NCBI RefSeq assembly: GCF_001485215.1
Contig: NZ_BBWW01000001.1
Span: 3,720,001 to 3,784,000 of the forward strand
Origin: Leptolyngbya sp. NIES-2104
GTDB taxonomy: Bacteria > Cyanobacteriota > Cyanobacteriia > Leptolyngbyales > Leptolyngbyaceae
Reading direction: 5' to 3'
Length of the DNA stretch: 64,000 bases
The notes beneath the pieces are model-generated. The model worked only from the letters and a program-made list of their open reading frames with translations, was not told the DNA's origin and searched no databases. Made by a program: the position numbers and the translations under genes. Each line of letters opens with the position of its first letter. Positions within the stretch are counted from its first letter, which is position 1. This document shows positions 38,138 through 46,296 of the stretch, in pieces.

Positions 38138-38460
38138 AACAGTATCGCCAATCAATTCGCCAAATGCTTACGACTCAAGCAGATGTAGAGCAAGAACAAG
38201 GATCTGTCGAATGTCAGTTAGTATTTGATACAGAGCGTGATCATTATCAATTGCTAGATGTGGGTTGGGACGGTCTGAAACGGGTGTATCACTGCTACAT
38301 TCACATTGATATCAAGGACGGAAAAATCTGGATTCAGCGGAATATGACTGAGCGCGATATTGCCGCGGAACTGGTAGAGATGGGAATTCCGAAGGAAGAC
38401 ATCGTTCTTGGATTACATCCTCCTTACAAGCGTGCCCTGTCAGGTTACGGAGTTGTATGA
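38125..38460 (+). CDS. xisI: XisI family protein
   Basis: A 111-residue partner of XisH. Typical segments: QYRQSIRQMLTT, LVFDTERDHYQLLDVGWDG, RVYHCYIHIDIKDGKIWIQRNMTE, and the end LGLHPPYKRALSGYGV. XisH/XisI pairs are mobile in cyanobacteria and often lie among toxin-antitoxin genes, so an addiction or nuclease/inhibitor role is plausible. Convergent with sbtB, 1 nt apart. Confidence 0.92.
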   Translation: MERLEQYRQSIRQMLTTQADVEQEQGSVECQLVFDTERDHYQLLDVGWDGLKRVYHCYIHIDIKDGKIWIQRNMTERDIAAELVEMGIPKEDIVLGLHPPYKRALSGYGVV

Positions 38461-38461
38461 C

Positions 38462-38758
38462 TTAGAGCAGTGCTGTGCAGTTTAGAGATCGCACTTCCAT
38501 CGCGTCCGAAACGTAGCACGACCCACCAAAGCGATTTAGGATCGGGCGAATTTTCTCGATCGCGTCCTTCACCTGTTCGGGTGCACAGAACGCGATGATA
38601 TACGCCATCTCGATCGCATCATCGGTTCCAGAAACGCCGCTACTTTCCACATTGCGAAAGATGGTATAGCGATCGATATTCGCTTCCTTTAAACTGCGAA
38701 TAATTTTGGGAAGCTCGATCGAGTCTGTGATCATTTCAATTCGTTTAACGCTGTGCAT
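38462..38758 (-). CDS. P-II-like protein paired with SbtA (atypical SbtB)
   Basis: A 98-residue ferredoxin-like fold of the P-II superfamily (VKRIEMITDSIELPKIIRSLKEANIDRYTIF ... VSDAMEVRSL). Being 4 nt behind sbtA makes it the SbtB-type regulator of bicarbonate uptake. It differs from Synechocystis SbtB: the glycine-rich GGKGSR of the T-loop region is missing (here RNVESSGVSGTDD) and there is no C-terminal CGPEGC redox switch. Binding of cAMP or adenine nucleotides may therefore differ. The family is clear; the ligand is not. Confidence 0.82.
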   Translation of the reverse strand: MHSVKRIEMITDSIELPKIIRSLKEANIDRYTIFRNVESSGVSGTDDAIEMAYIIAFCAPEQVKDAIEKIRPILNRFGGSCYVSDAMEVRSLNCTALL

Positions 38759-38762
38759 ACCA

Positions 38763-39734
38763 CTACCAAAGCAAAGTAATTCCGTATTCGTACAATGGAA
38801 TTCCGATCAGAATGTTGAATGGAAATGTGACCGCTAGTGCAGCAGAAATATAGAAACTTGGATTCGCTTCAGGAACGGTTAAACGCATCGCTGCGGGAAC
38901 TGCGATATAAGATGCACTGGCACAAAGAACTGAGAATAGAAGTGCATCACCGGAAGAAAGCGCGATCGCTTTTGCTAAAAAGATTCCAATCGTTGCATTC
39001 AATAACGGAATCAAAATACCAAACGAAACGAGGAATACTCCAGATTTCTGCAATTCTTTAATTCTCTTCGCTGCGACTAATCCCATATCAAGTAAAAAGA
39101 AAGTCAGCACCCCGTAAAACATATCCTGCGTGAACGGTTTCAGAGTTTGCCATCCATGCTCACCGGTGAGAAACCCGATCGCAACACTCCCGACTAAGAG
39201 AAACACAGAACCGTTAAAGAATGCTTCTCGTAACACTTCACCCCATTGAATCGATTCGGAATCACTAGCGCGATCGGTAAACACATTCACTAAGATCAAT
39301 CCGATGATGATTGCAGGCGATTCCATTAACGCCAATGCTGCAACCATGTAACCGTCATACGGAATTTGCAACTGATCGAGAAATGATCCAGCCGTAATAA
39401 AAGTAACCGCACTGATTGATCCATAAGTGGCAGCGATCGCAGCAGAATTATAGGGATCTAAGCGCGATCGCAGAATGAAAAACGTATAGATCGGAACCAG
39501 AATCGACATCGCGATCGCTGCCAGCAAAGTGACGATCACTGCTTGATTAATTCCGCTGCGAGAAAGTTCGACTCCCCCTTTAAACCCGATCGACAACAAT
39601 AAATACAGCGAAAATAGTTTTGGAATCGGTGCAGGAATGTCTAAATCCGATTTCACCCCTACCGCCAGCATTCCTAGAAAAAAGAACAAAACAGGCGGAT
39701 TTAGAAAGTTAGAAACGATCAGGCTAAAGTCCAT
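38763..39734 (-). CDS. sbtA: Sodium-dependent bicarbonate transporter SbtA
   Basis: 323 residues, about ten membrane segments in two inverted halves. Start MDFSLIVSNFLNPPVLFFFLG and the segments SDLDIPAPIPKLFSLYLLLSIGFKGG, TYGSISAVTFITA, ALMESPAIIIGL and SASYIAVPAAMRLTVPEANP are those of SbtA, the high-affinity Na+/HCO3- symporter of the CO2-concentrating mechanism. It is usually induced by low CO2. It is somewhat shorter than the Synechocystis protein, mainly in the central hydrophilic loop. Co-transcribed with the P-II-like gene. Confidence 0.94.
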   Translation of the reverse strand: MDFSLIVSNFLNPPVLFFFLGMLAVGVKSDLDIPAPIPKLFSLYLLLSIGFKGGVELSRSGINQAVIVTLLAAIAMSILVPIYTFFILRSRLDPYNSAAIAATYGSISAVTFITAGSFLDQLQIPYDGYMVAALALMESPAIIIGLILVNVFTDRASDSESIQWGEVLREAFFNGSVFLLVGSVAIGFLTGEHGWQTLKPFTQDMFYGVLTFFLLDMGLVAAKRIKELQKSGVFLVSFGILIPLLNATIGIFLAKAIALSSGDALLFSVLCASASYIAVPAAMRLTVPEANPSFYISAALAVTFPFNILIGIPLYEYGITLLW

Positions 39735-39883
39735 TCAATCGGAGAAATAACGGTACTCTCCATTCAATCGAGGAACGGCGATCGACGCAAGCGATGTCAA
39801 ATTTTAAACACTCTTCAACTCAGCTTAACCTCAAGTTCAAAGCGAATGATTAGGATCGCGGGTGTTCTTTATTGCTTCTCACC

Positions 39884-40024
39884 ATGTCCCAAACCCTGAA
39901 TGAATGGAACGATCGTATTTCTCGATCGCACATCAACGCGCCAAATAGTCCGACCTTCAATTTCGAGCTTTGGGCGAAACAGTTACGCCCTCAACTCTTA
40001 GCATCTTTGAATAAACGCAAATAG
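39884..40024 (+). CDS. Small conserved-looking ORF of 46 residues
   Basis: ATG at 39884 to TAG at 40022-40024. The product starts MSQTLNEWNDRISRSHIN and ends FELWAKQLRPQLLASLNKRK: an amphipathic, basic C-terminal helix with no membrane segment. The composition and the defined WAKQLRPQLLASL ending resemble small cyanobacterial hypothetical proteins, and the ORF fills the gap between sbtA and the SbcD-like gene exactly. No function is known to me. Confidence 0.55.
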   Translation: MSQTLNEWNDRISRSHINAPNSPTFNFELWAKQLRPQLLASLNKRK

Positions 40025-40027
40025 TTC

Positions 40028-40062
40028 TTTTGCCTTGGTGAATAGGATTTACCAAGGCAAAA
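40028..40062. repeat. Perfect 12-bp inverted repeat between convergent genes
   Basis: TTTTGCCTTGGT (40028-40039) and ACCAAGGCAAAA (40051-40062) with an 11-nt loop. The T run is on the 5' side of the stem for both strands, so it lacks the U-tail of a standard terminator. It may still block read-through between the small ORF and the SbcD-like gene. Confidence 0.6.
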
Positions 40063-40074
40063 AACCGATGTTCT

Positions 40075-41334
40075 TTAACCTACAGTGCTGCCTAACAGTT
40101 CCTCGACGAACTGATAAAGCTCATTCTCCGGTCGCGCTTCTAACTGCATTTCTTTCAGTCCAATCAATCCTTTAGCTAACTCATTCGCTCGACTCTTATA
40201 GTGATTGTGTCCTGCGAGTAGATCAGTAAAAACTTCCTGCTCGATTTGAAGTCTGCTAGCATCTTCCGCGATCGGGGAGGCATACTCAACCGAATCCGCC
40301 TCGTATTTCAGCAAGAAAATCAAGGCTTGACTGAGTTGTTTTAGATTCTGCTGGAGGGTGCGGACATCGAGATCTAAGCGATCGAATCCGACTTGTCCTT
40401 CGATTCGCAGTTCGACCATCGGCTGAATCTCTGGATTGAGTTGACCGGATTGGATTGCTGATTGTACAAGTGCGATCGCGCTTTGTTCAATTTCTTCAGT
40501 GCTTTCTTGTCCGCGTGCTTTAAGTTTCAATCTGACCCAAGGACGCTGGTAGTAATCGGTTTTCAGTTGAGCATCAATGCCTTGATCACTCAATTCAACG
40601 AGATAAACACCTCGATCGTAGTTTGCTTCCTCGACACTGTTCGCTTCAGTTGATCCAGGATTAAAAATCCATCCTTGCTCGGTGTAGCTCTTGTGAATGT
40701 GTCCGAGTGCGAGGTAATCAACTCCAGCTTCTTTGAGCGGCAGTAAATCGATGTAGCGCATGGCTCCTTGATAACGAGCGATCTGACCTTCTAGCCCTTG
40801 GTGGAACAACATTACAGTGTGTCCGGGACTGGGGGGAAGTTGCTGCATTGCTTCTGCGAGTCGCTCGATCGCTCTTGGTGCTGAAGCGCCATACCACCGC
40901 GACCCTAACACTCTCACGCCACAATCGAGATCAATATATCCGCCTGCTTCTCCGTTCCACATCTCATACACCATTCCGCCTGCTTCGTCGCGATCGGGTT
41001 CCAGCAAGATTACTAATTCATCATTCGCTAAATACTTGAGCCAATTTGTGACAGTTCCATAGGGACGGTTATCGTGATTCCCTTCGATCGCAATCACCGG
41101 AATCTGAGCTTCTTTCAATAGCTGAAAACAGAGCTTGGCTTGGTTAAGAATGTTCGGCTGAATGATGCGATGTTCAAACAGATCGCCTGCAATGATGACA
41201 AAATCGACTTGAGCTTCAAGCGCATATTTCCGCAACGCATCTTCAAACGCGAGATAAAAATCTTTCGTGCGTTCTTTGCTGTCGTAGCGATCGAATCCTA
41301 AGTGAACATCGGCAAGATGAAGAAATCGCGGCAT
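40075..41334 (-). CDS. SbcD-like DNA repair exonuclease (metallophosphoesterase)
   Basis: 419 residues from the ATG at 41334 (MPRFLHLADVHLGFDRY); nine extra codons upstream are unlikely. Calcineurin-like motifs in order: ADVHLG, AGDLFEH, GNHDNRP, MLFHQG and LALGHIHKSY, which bind two metal ions. The C-terminal third is a capping domain without known motif. It is Mre11/SbcD-type by similarity. No sbcC-like ATPase is next to it, so the partner is elsewhere or the protein acts alone. Confidence 0.87.
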   Translation of the reverse strand: MPRFLHLADVHLGFDRYDSKERTKDFYLAFEDALRKYALEAQVDFVIIAGDLFEHRIIQPNILNQAKLCFQLLKEAQIPVIAIEGNHDNRPYGTVTNWLKYLANDELVILLEPDRDEAGGMVYEMWNGEAGGYIDLDCGVRVLGSRWYGASAPRAIERLAEAMQQLPPSPGHTVMLFHQGLEGQIARYQGAMRYIDLLPLKEAGVDYLALGHIHKSYTEQGWIFNPGSTEANSVEEANYDRGVYLVELSDQGIDAQLKTDYYQRPWVRLKLKARGQESTEEIEQSAIALVQSAIQSGQLNPEIQPMVELRIEGQVGFDRLDLDVRTLQQNLKQLSQALIFLLKYEADSVEYASPIAEDASRLQIEQEVFTDLLAGHNHYKSRANELAKGLIGLKEMQLEARPENELYQFVEELLGSTVG

Positions 41335-41387
41335 ACCAGTCACCACCATCAGCAAGAACAAGTTTACTGCTTAATTCTCGTTTAAAT

Positions 41388-42098
41388 TCAATCGGTTTTC
41401 GAGCAACATCGTTCTGCCACATTGGGAAAATGCTTTTGCAGACAGACATCGCAAATTCCGTGAGTAAATTCGACATCTGAATGCTGCTTGATGAACTTCT
41501 CAACCGTTGACCAATAGCCTTGATCATCTCGAATGCCTTTGCAGTAAGAGCAGATAGGAATTAATCCTTCCATCAGTTTGATTTGGTCGAGCGCTTCCGC
41601 TAAATGGGCGGAAACTCGTCGCCACTCTAATTGGATGACCACCTGACGCGCTAGGGCAATGAGTGCGGTTTTCTGAACTTCGGATAACTCACGCGGTTTA
41701 CGATCGATCACACAGAGCGACCCTAAAATGTGTCCCTCAGGTGTAACGAGCGGTGCACCTGCATAAAATCGAATTCTCGGTTCATCTGTGACCAGCGGAT
41801 TAGTTGCAAATCGTTGATCTAAAAGGGCATCGCTGACGATCAGTATTTCGGGACTTAAAATCGTGGTATTGCAGAACGCAACATCTCGCGGCGTTTCGTT
41901 TACTTCTAAGCCCACTTTGGATTTAAACCACTGTCGCTCTGAATCAACCAGACTGATCAGCGCGATCGGAACTTCGCAGATGTACGAGGCGAGTAAAGTA
42001 AAGTCATCGTATGTCTGCTCTGGTGGCGTATCTAAAATTTGGTATTGCTTCAGAGCTTCGAGCCGATCAGCTTCGTGCGCTAGTCTTTGTGCTTCCAT
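41388..42098 (-). CDS. GAF-domain protein with C-terminal four-cysteine module
   Basis: 236 residues. The GAF domain (about 28-165) has the pattern of the family found at the front of bacterial sensors: ILDTPPEQTYDDFTLLAS, SERQWFKSKVGL, ETPRDVAFCNTTIL and FYAGAPLVTPEGHILGSLCVID. After a short coiled linker the C-terminus carries ICSYCKGIRDDQGYW ... FTHGICDVCLQKHFP, two CxxC pairs that could bind zinc. That module otherwise ends histidine kinases, yet no kinase domain is present. It is probably a stand-alone sensor or an adaptor. Confidence 0.85.
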   Translation of the reverse strand: MEAQRLAHEADRLEALKQYQILDTPPEQTYDDFTLLASYICEVPIALISLVDSERQWFKSKVGLEVNETPRDVAFCNTTILSPEILIVSDALLDQRFATNPLVTDEPRIRFYAGAPLVTPEGHILGSLCVIDRKPRELSEVQKTALIALARQVVIQLEWRRVSAHLAEALDQIKLMEGLIPICSYCKGIRDDQGYWSTVEKFIKQHSDVEFTHGICDVCLQKHFPNVAERCCSKTD

Positions 42099-42343
42099 CG
42101 CATAAACCTCGATTTATTAAGCAGTTTAATGTTGCCGATAGGGTTTTTATAGTGTTTAGCGATCGCTTAAATACAGCGAATCTTCTCTTTTATGACCTTA
42201 GCGGTTGAGCTAAGCCAAAGTGGTGAAATGTGACAGTGCTTAACATCGCTCAGTTAAGTTCGATCGAAATATCGTTCGCGATCGTGCCTCAGATACGGCA
42301 TAATTAGGAGGTTTTCTAATTTTCAGCCCCTTTTTTTAGCGAT

Positions 42344-44140
42344 ATGCGTACCCTGTACTGTGGTCAAGTTCGATCGAGCAATATTGGTGAAACGGTCACT
42401 CTTTACGGATGGGTGGATCGACGACGTGACCACGGGTATGTGATTTTTATCGATTTACGCGATCGTGAAGGAATTGTTCAAGTTGTCAGCGATCCCGATC
42501 GCACTCCGAATTCTTACAAAGCAGCGGGCGAACTGCGAAATGAATATGTGATCAAAATCGTCGGACGAGTGACAAAACGCCCAGACGAATCACTCAATTC
42601 TAAGATTCCGACTGGAGAAATTGAAATCTACGCAGATGAAATCGAAATTCTCAACGCCGTTCGTAAACAGTTACCCTTTCAAGTGTCGGCGGCTGAAACT
42701 GAATCGGTGCGTGAAGAGTTGCGCCTGAAATATCGTTATTTGGATCTCAGACGCGATCGTATGAGTCGCAATCTTCAGATCCGTCATCAATTGATCAAAT
42801 CGATGCGCCGATTCTTAGAAGATACAGAAGGCTTTGTCGAAGTGGAAACGCCGATTTTGACGCGATCGACTCCTGAAGGTGCCCGCGATTACCTCGTTCC
42901 GTCACGAGTCAATGCGGGTGAATGGTATGCGTTGCCGCAATCTCCGCAGTTATTTAAGCAATTGTTGATGGTATCGGGACTCGATCGCTATTATCAAATC
43001 GCTCGTTGTTTCCGCGATGAAGATTTACGCGCCGAACGTCAGCCCGAATTTACCCAGCTTGACATGGAAATGAGCTTCATGTCTCAAGAGGAAATTCTGG
43101 AGCTAAATGAACGATTAGTGTGTCATCTAATCAAGACAATTAAAGGAGTCGAAATTCCTCGTCCGTTCCCGCGTTTGACCTATGCCGAAGCAATGGATCG
43201 GTATGGAAGCGATAAGCCTGATACTCGATTCGGTTTAGAGCTTGTAAACGTTTCGGATGTAGTCGAAAATTCCGGGTTCAAAGTCTTTTCTGATGCCGTG
43301 AAAAAAGGCGGACTTGTCAAGATTCTGCCGATTCCCAATGGAAACGATGCGATCTCGAATGTGCGAATTAAGCCCGGTGGCGATGTGTTCAAAGAAGCAT
43401 CAGAAGCGGGAGCGCGAGGACTCGCTTACATTCGGGTTCGAGAAGATGGCGAGATTGATACGATCGGAGCAATCAAAGACAATCTCACCGATGCTCAGAA
43501 ACAAGACATTCTCACCCGTACTGAAGCGAAACCGGGACATCTATTATTGTTCGCGGCGGGTGATACGGCGACGGTGAATAAAACGCTCGATCGCTTACGT
43601 CAATATCTCGGCAATGAACTTGGCATGATTGACCCTGACAAGATGAATTTGCTCTGGGTTGTCGATTTTCCCATGTTCGAGTGGAATGCCGACGAGAAGC
43701 GCTTAGAAGCCTTGCACCATCCGTTTACGGCTCCGCATCCTGAAGATGTCAATGATCTCAAAACGGCTCGTGCTCAAGCATACGACTTAGCCTTTAATGG
43801 CTTTGAAGTGGGTGGTGGCAGTGTGCGGATTCATCAACCCGAACTGCAAGCAAAAGTGTTTGAAACGATCGGCATTTCCCAAGAAGAAGCACAGAACAAA
43901 TTCGGCTTCTTGTTAGAGGCGTTTGAGTATGGTGCACCACCGCATGGGGGACTGGCTTACGGAATCGATCGCTGGGTGATGCTGTTATCTGGTGAAGAGT
44001 CGATTCGCGATGTGATTGCGTTTCCGAAGACGCAGCAGGCGCGGTGTTTGCTCACGAGTGCACCGTCTGGTGTAGATGAGAAACAATTGAAGGAATTGCA
44101 CGTTGCTTCTACGGTGAAACATAAACCGGGCACGCCTTAG
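42344..44140 (+). CDS. aspS: Aspartyl-tRNA synthetase
   Basis: 598 residues, the usual bacterial length. An OB-fold anticodon domain ([26 protein letters not shown]), class II motif 2 ([20 protein letters not shown]), the bacterial insertion domain ([20 protein letters not shown]) and motif 3 ([13 protein letters not shown]) are all present. It charges tRNA-Asp. A perfect AGGAGG lies 33 nt before the ATG, too far to serve as ribosome site. It sits in a small AATTAG/CTAATT hairpin (42302-42321) followed by a T run, which could be a leader structure. Confidence 0.96.
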   Translation: MRTLYCGQVRSSNIGETVTLYGWVDRRRDHGYVIFIDLRDREGIVQVVSDPDRTPNSYKAAGELRNEYVIKIVGRVTKRPDESLNSKIPTGEIEIYADEIEILNAVRKQLPFQVSAAETESVREELRLKYRYLDLRRDRMSRNLQIRHQLIKSMRRFLEDTEGFVEVETPILTRSTPEGARDYLVPSRVNAGEWYALPQSPQLFKQLLMVSGLDRYYQIARCFRDEDLRAERQPEFTQLDMEMSFMSQEEILELNERLVCHLIKTIKGVEIPRPFPRLTYAEAMDRYGSDKPDTRFGLELVNVSDVVENSGFKVFSDAVKKGGLVKILPIPNGNDAISNVRIKPGGDVFKEASEAGARGLAYIRVREDGEIDTIGAIKDNLTDAQKQDILTRTEAKPGHLLLFAAGDTATVNKTLDRLRQYLGNELGMIDPDKMNLLWVVDFPMFEWNADEKRLEALHHPFTAPHPEDVNDLKTARAQAYDLAFNGFEVGGGSVRIHQPELQAKVFETIGISQEEAQNKFGFLLEAFEYGAPPHGGLAYGIDRWVMLLSGEESIRDVIAFPKTQQARCLLTSAPSGVDEKQLKELHVASTVKHKPGTP

Positions 44141-44153
44141 ACCCTCTCCCATG

Positions 44154-44399
44154 TTAAGAGTCTAGATATTTCTCCACCAAGCGTTCTTCACGCATTGTTG
44201 CAATATCTGCATCAGTTGGTGCTGGTTCACCTGATCGCTTTAAGCAGCCCCGAAGCTGTTCGACTAAGGCTCGCTTGTCGGGTTGCATCGGGCGTTGGGT
44301 TAGGTCTTGTTGTAGCGATCGAGTAATTGTATTGAGTAGAGATAGTCGCTCTGAAACCGATAGCTGATAAACTTTTTGCTCGATTTCTTGCAAGGTCAT
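44154..44399 (-). CDS. Small hypothetical protein, antitoxin-like
   Basis: 81 residues: an amphipathic N-terminal helix IEQKVYQLSVSERLSLLNTI then SLQQDL, a polar middle and an acidic C-terminus EERLVEKYLDS. The N-terminal pattern (SVSERLxLxxxIxxSL) is common in small cyanobacterial addiction-module antitoxins. No toxin follows it now; the next segment upstream contains a vapC remnant, so it may be an orphan. The role is inferred from pattern and place only. Confidence 0.6.
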   Translation of the reverse strand: MTLQEIEQKVYQLSVSERLSLLNTITRSLQQDLTQRPMQPDKRALVEQLRGCLKRSGEPAPTDADIATMREERLVEKYLDS

Positions 44400-44439
44400 G
44401 GCAATGTCTAGTGTAATTTGCTGATTTTAGCGTAGCACT

Positions 44440-44511
44440 GCGATCGCACTTCAGAATTTAGCGAGTTTGGTCACGGGCAATCGAGAATTTGCCACGATCG
44501 TAAATTGGTAG
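44440..44511 (+). pseudogene. Remnant of a vapC (PIN toxin) 3' end
   Basis: These 72 nt still read AIALQNLASLVTGNREFA, then IVNW and stop. They match the C-terminus of the intact VapC at 45916-46002 (AIALQNSASLVTGDREFAK...IINW). About 17 nt are deleted and the Asp of TGDREF has become Asn. No start or upstream half exists. The match continues past the stop into the shared repeat (44511-44554 versus 46002-46045), so gene tail and repeat were duplicated or recombined as one block. Confidence 0.85.
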
Positions 44512-44568
44512 CGATCGCAGTTATCTCCGCAACCATGCGATGAGAAGCACGATCGCTTGGTTGCTCAT
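44511..44568 (-). repeat. IVLLIAWLRR-coding repeat, copy A (possible 15-codon ORF)
   Basis: Core repeat at 44511-44554. On the minus strand an ATG at 44568 overlaps the TGA of the DUF4926 gene (ATGA) and reads MSNQAIVLLIAWLRR then TAA at 44521-44523. It differs from copies C and D in the coding part by one synonymous Leu codon (TTG versus TTA). Downstream, ATCGCA...TGCGAT and GTTG...TAAC can form a hairpin across the end of the ORF. Confidence 0.6.
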
Positions 44569-44813
44569 GAAGCGATGATTTTGGCGGGTTGCGGAATGAC
44601 GATAAACTGTTCGGGCTGAAGAATGACATTTTCATAAGTTGCTTCACCAATTAAGGCAGGGTTAGCGATTCTGAGGTCAACCGCGTAGCCTTCTTCGGGA
44701 TGGGTGTAACATTCGACAATTGTACCGATCGTGCCGCTTGGAATGGGTCGATCGTTGAAGTCAGATGACACATCAACAAGGGTTTGAATTTGATCGTAGA
44801 GTTTTACTTTCAT
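44565..44813 (-). CDS. DUF4926 protein
   Basis: 82 residues from the ATG at 44813 (MKVKLYDQIQTLVDV); 12 extra codons upstream overlap the previous gene and are unlikely. A small SH3-like beta barrel pattern, GTIGTIVECYTHPEEGYAVDL, matches DUF4926. It lies 5 nt after the DUF6883 gene. DUF6883/DUF4926 pairs recur in bacteria and look like toxin-immunity or toxin-antitoxin modules, which is inference. Its stop overlaps the start of a 15-codon hydrophobic ORF. Confidence 0.78.
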   Translation of the reverse strand: MKVKLYDQIQTLVDVSSDFNDRPIPSGTIGTIVECYTHPEEGYAVDLRIANPALIGEATYENVILQPEQFIVIPQPAKIIAS

Positions 44814-44818
44814 GTGAG

Positions 44819-45208
44819 TTAAGCAGGGTCTTGATAAACTTCCAGCCAAGTTGTGATTAATCTCGGTACATCTCTATTGTGATCGATTTGCCACACACAG
44901 ACCAACTGCCCTTGTCGCTGATTAAGTCCTTGCAGATTGATCGAGACTGTGAAGCGCTGCCCATGAGAATTGAGCTTGCCAGAGGTTGCAGGTGCGGTGA
45001 GAATGGCTTGTTTTAGCTGTTCGATAATCATTTGGGCGGCGATCGTACGATCTTCTTTGGGATGTAGCGGGTAGCCAAGTGCTTCAAATGCAATCCATTT
45101 TCCCTGGTTGTTTGGGTTGTCTGGACTCATCGAGTACTCGACAAATTTGCGAGGATCAATTTCTGCATTTTCAGCATTGGGCAACGGGTCGCCAGATGTC
45201 CAGTTCAC
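44819..45208 (-). CDS. DUF6883 protein
   Basis: 129 residues from a GTG at 45208. The N-terminal signature LPNAENAEIDPRKFVEYSMSPDNPNNQGKW is that of DUF6883 (usually LPNAxxAxIDxxKLxxYxLxxxHPxGxxKA). The C-terminal half forms strands (RFTVSINLQGL, QLVCVWQID, PRLITTWLEVY). DUF6883 domains are also seen at the ends of polymorphic toxins, where a nuclease role is suspected. It is the first gene of the pair with DUF4926. No cognate carrier is present. Confidence 0.78.
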   Translation of the reverse strand: MNWTSGDPLPNAENAEIDPRKFVEYSMSPDNPNNQGKWIAFEALGYPLHPKEDRTIAAQMIIEQLKQAILTAPATSGKLNSHGQRFTVSINLQGLNQRQGQLVCVWQIDHNRDVPRLITTWLEVYQDPA

Positions 45209-45305
45209 GAGTTAGAGACGCTTCTATTGGTGATTGTGCTGTTGATTGTTGCATTAAGCGATCGATTAAAGAGGATGAACTGCGATCGCGCTCTTCCATC
45301 GTTGC

Positions 45306-45401
45306 CTATTTCCGAAGCCATGCGATGAGAAGCACGATCGTATACAAAATCGATGTGCTTTGAGCGGCTTTAGATTCTAAAATGAAACCACCTTCACTCA
45401 T
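45306..45401 (-). CDS. 31-codon hydrophobic ORF, IVLLIAWLRK repeat copy B
   Basis: ATG at 45401 to TAG at 45306-45308. The product starts MSEGGFILESKAAQSTS and ends with a hydrophobic stretch ILYTIVLLIAWLRK, a potential single membrane helix with a basic end. Against the other copies the DNA differs in three codons: two keep the residue or stop class (Leu, stop) and one is Arg to Lys. That pattern favours coding. The ATG is only 10 nt from the vapB ATG on the other strand and has no ribosome site, so translation is uncertain. This is the only copy with a full N-terminus. Confidence 0.4.
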   Translation of the reverse strand: MSEGGFILESKAAQSTSILYTIVLLIAWLRK

Positions 45402-45410
45402 AGCCCTGCG

Positions 45411-45635
45411 ATGGAAGTTCTCAAACTCACCACGACGATCGATGAATCTGGACACTTGCACTTGGATATTCCGACAGCACTATCGTCTGGGCAAGTAGAC
45501 ATTGTGGTGATTCTCAATCCAAGTGCATCTGATTCCACTGAAAAAACTGCTTACGATTTTTCGGATTTGGCGGGACAGTTAGAGTGGCAAGGAGATGCGG
45601 TGTCCATGCAAAGGGCGCTGCGGGATGAGTGGTAA
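45411..45635 (+). CDS. vapB: VapB-type antitoxin
   Basis: 74 residues: an N-terminal beta-rich start (MEVLKLTTTIDESGHLHLDIPTAL) then VDIVVILNP, a flexible middle and an acidic/Trp C-terminus that would bind the toxin. It resembles the small cyanobacterial antitoxins coupled to PIN proteins. It overlaps the vapC start by 11 nt. Antitoxin assignment rests on size and position with a clear PIN toxin. Confidence 0.78.
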   Translation: MEVLKLTTTIDESGHLHLDIPTALSSGQVDIVVILNPSASDSTEKTAYDFSDLAGQLEWQGDAVSMQRALRDEW

Positions 45636-46002
45636 GCGATATTTGCTCGATACGAATGCAATCTCAGCATTACTGAAAGGCGAAGCCCAACTGGTTCAAC
45701 TTTTGCAAGGTGCGGATTGGGTTGGAATTTCTATCATCAGTCAGATCGAATTTCTAGCGTTTGTTGGGCTGAGTCGGAGTGACCGCAAGCTGTTTCAGCA
45801 GTTCCTGCAACGAGTGGAAGTGGTGGGTTTGATTGCAAGCGATACTTTGTTGATTCAGAAGATTATTGAGATTCGCCAACAGTATCGATTGAAGTTACCG
45901 GATGCGATGATTGCCGCGATCGCACTTCAGAATTCAGCGAGCTTGGTCACGGGCGATCGAGAATTTGCCAAAGTAAAGGAGTTAACGATCATAAATTGGT
46001 AG
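45625..46002 (+). CDS. vapC: VapC-type PIN-domain toxin (ribonuclease)
   Basis: 125 residues from the ATG at 45625 (MSGKRYLLDTNAI); ten in-frame codons upstream are inside vapB. The four PIN acidic residues are visible: Asp in LLDTNAISALL, Glu in SQIEFLAFV, Asp in LPDAMIAAIA and Asp in VTGDREFAKV. These bind Mg2+ and cleave RNA. Its TAG stop lies in the repeat copy C. A truncated copy of its 3' end is found at 44440. Confidence 0.92.
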   Translation: MSGKRYLLDTNAISALLKGEAQLVQLLQGADWVGISIISQIEFLAFVGLSRSDRKLFQQFLQRVEVVGLIASDTLLIQKIIEIRQQYRLKLPDAMIAAIALQNSASLVTGDREFAKVKELTIINW

Positions 46003-46047
46003 CGATCGCAGTTATCTCCGTAACCATGCGATGAGAAGCACGATCAC
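46002..46047 (-). repeat. IVLLIAWLRR-coding repeat, copy C
   Basis: Core repeat at 46002-46045. On the minus strand a GTG directly after the TAA of the 82-residue gene (TAAGTG) reads M-IVLLIAWLRR then TAA at 46012-46014. The nucleotides match copy D over the whole core. Eleven codons alone are unlikely to be a gene, so this may be a tail remnant. The same ATCGCA...TGCGAT hairpin is present. Confidence 0.7.
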
Positions 46048-46296
46048 TTAAGCAATTTTTTCTGCTCTGAGTTGTCCTTCGACGCGCTCGTACTCATCTT
46101 CTAAGAGCCAGAGTTTCGCGTCTTGATAAGACGAACTGGTATGGACGACTTGATAGTTTTGAGCCGGATCGTAGATGCTACAGTTTTCCTTCTCGTCGCA
46201 GAGCAAGATCAAAACGTATGGGGGCGAGGCGGTTGGATCAACCCACAGTTCTGTAAAATCCCAATTATCGACTAGGGCGAGTGCGGGGGATGACAT
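46048..46296 (-). CDS. Hypothetical 82-residue partner of the DUF6972-like protein
   Basis: The ATG at 46296 has AGGAG 9 nt upstream. The protein is acidic: ALVDNWDFTELWVDP, YVLILLCDEKENCSIYDP, then SYQDAKLWLLEDEYERVEGQL. No family is recognised. It starts inside the end of the upstream gene (32-nt overlap), which is typical of antitoxin or immunity partners. Low pI and small size fit an inhibitor, but that is inference. Confidence 0.68.
   Translation of the reverse strand: MSSPALALVDNWDFTELWVDPTASPPYVLILLCDEKENCSIYDPAQNYQVVHTSSSYQDAKLWLLEDEYERVEGQLRAEKIA

Noticed and set aside
37721-38460. XisH/XisI as evidence of an excisable fdxN-type element
   Set aside because: No XisF/XisA-type recombinase, nif genes or direct-repeat ends are in the window.
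40028-40062. Perfect inverted repeat as a Rho-independent terminator
   Set aside because: On both strands the T run lies before the stem, not after it.
42306-42311. AGGAGG as the aspS ribosome binding site
   Set aside because: It is 33 nt upstream of the ATG and the intervening frames contain a stop; no closer start exists.
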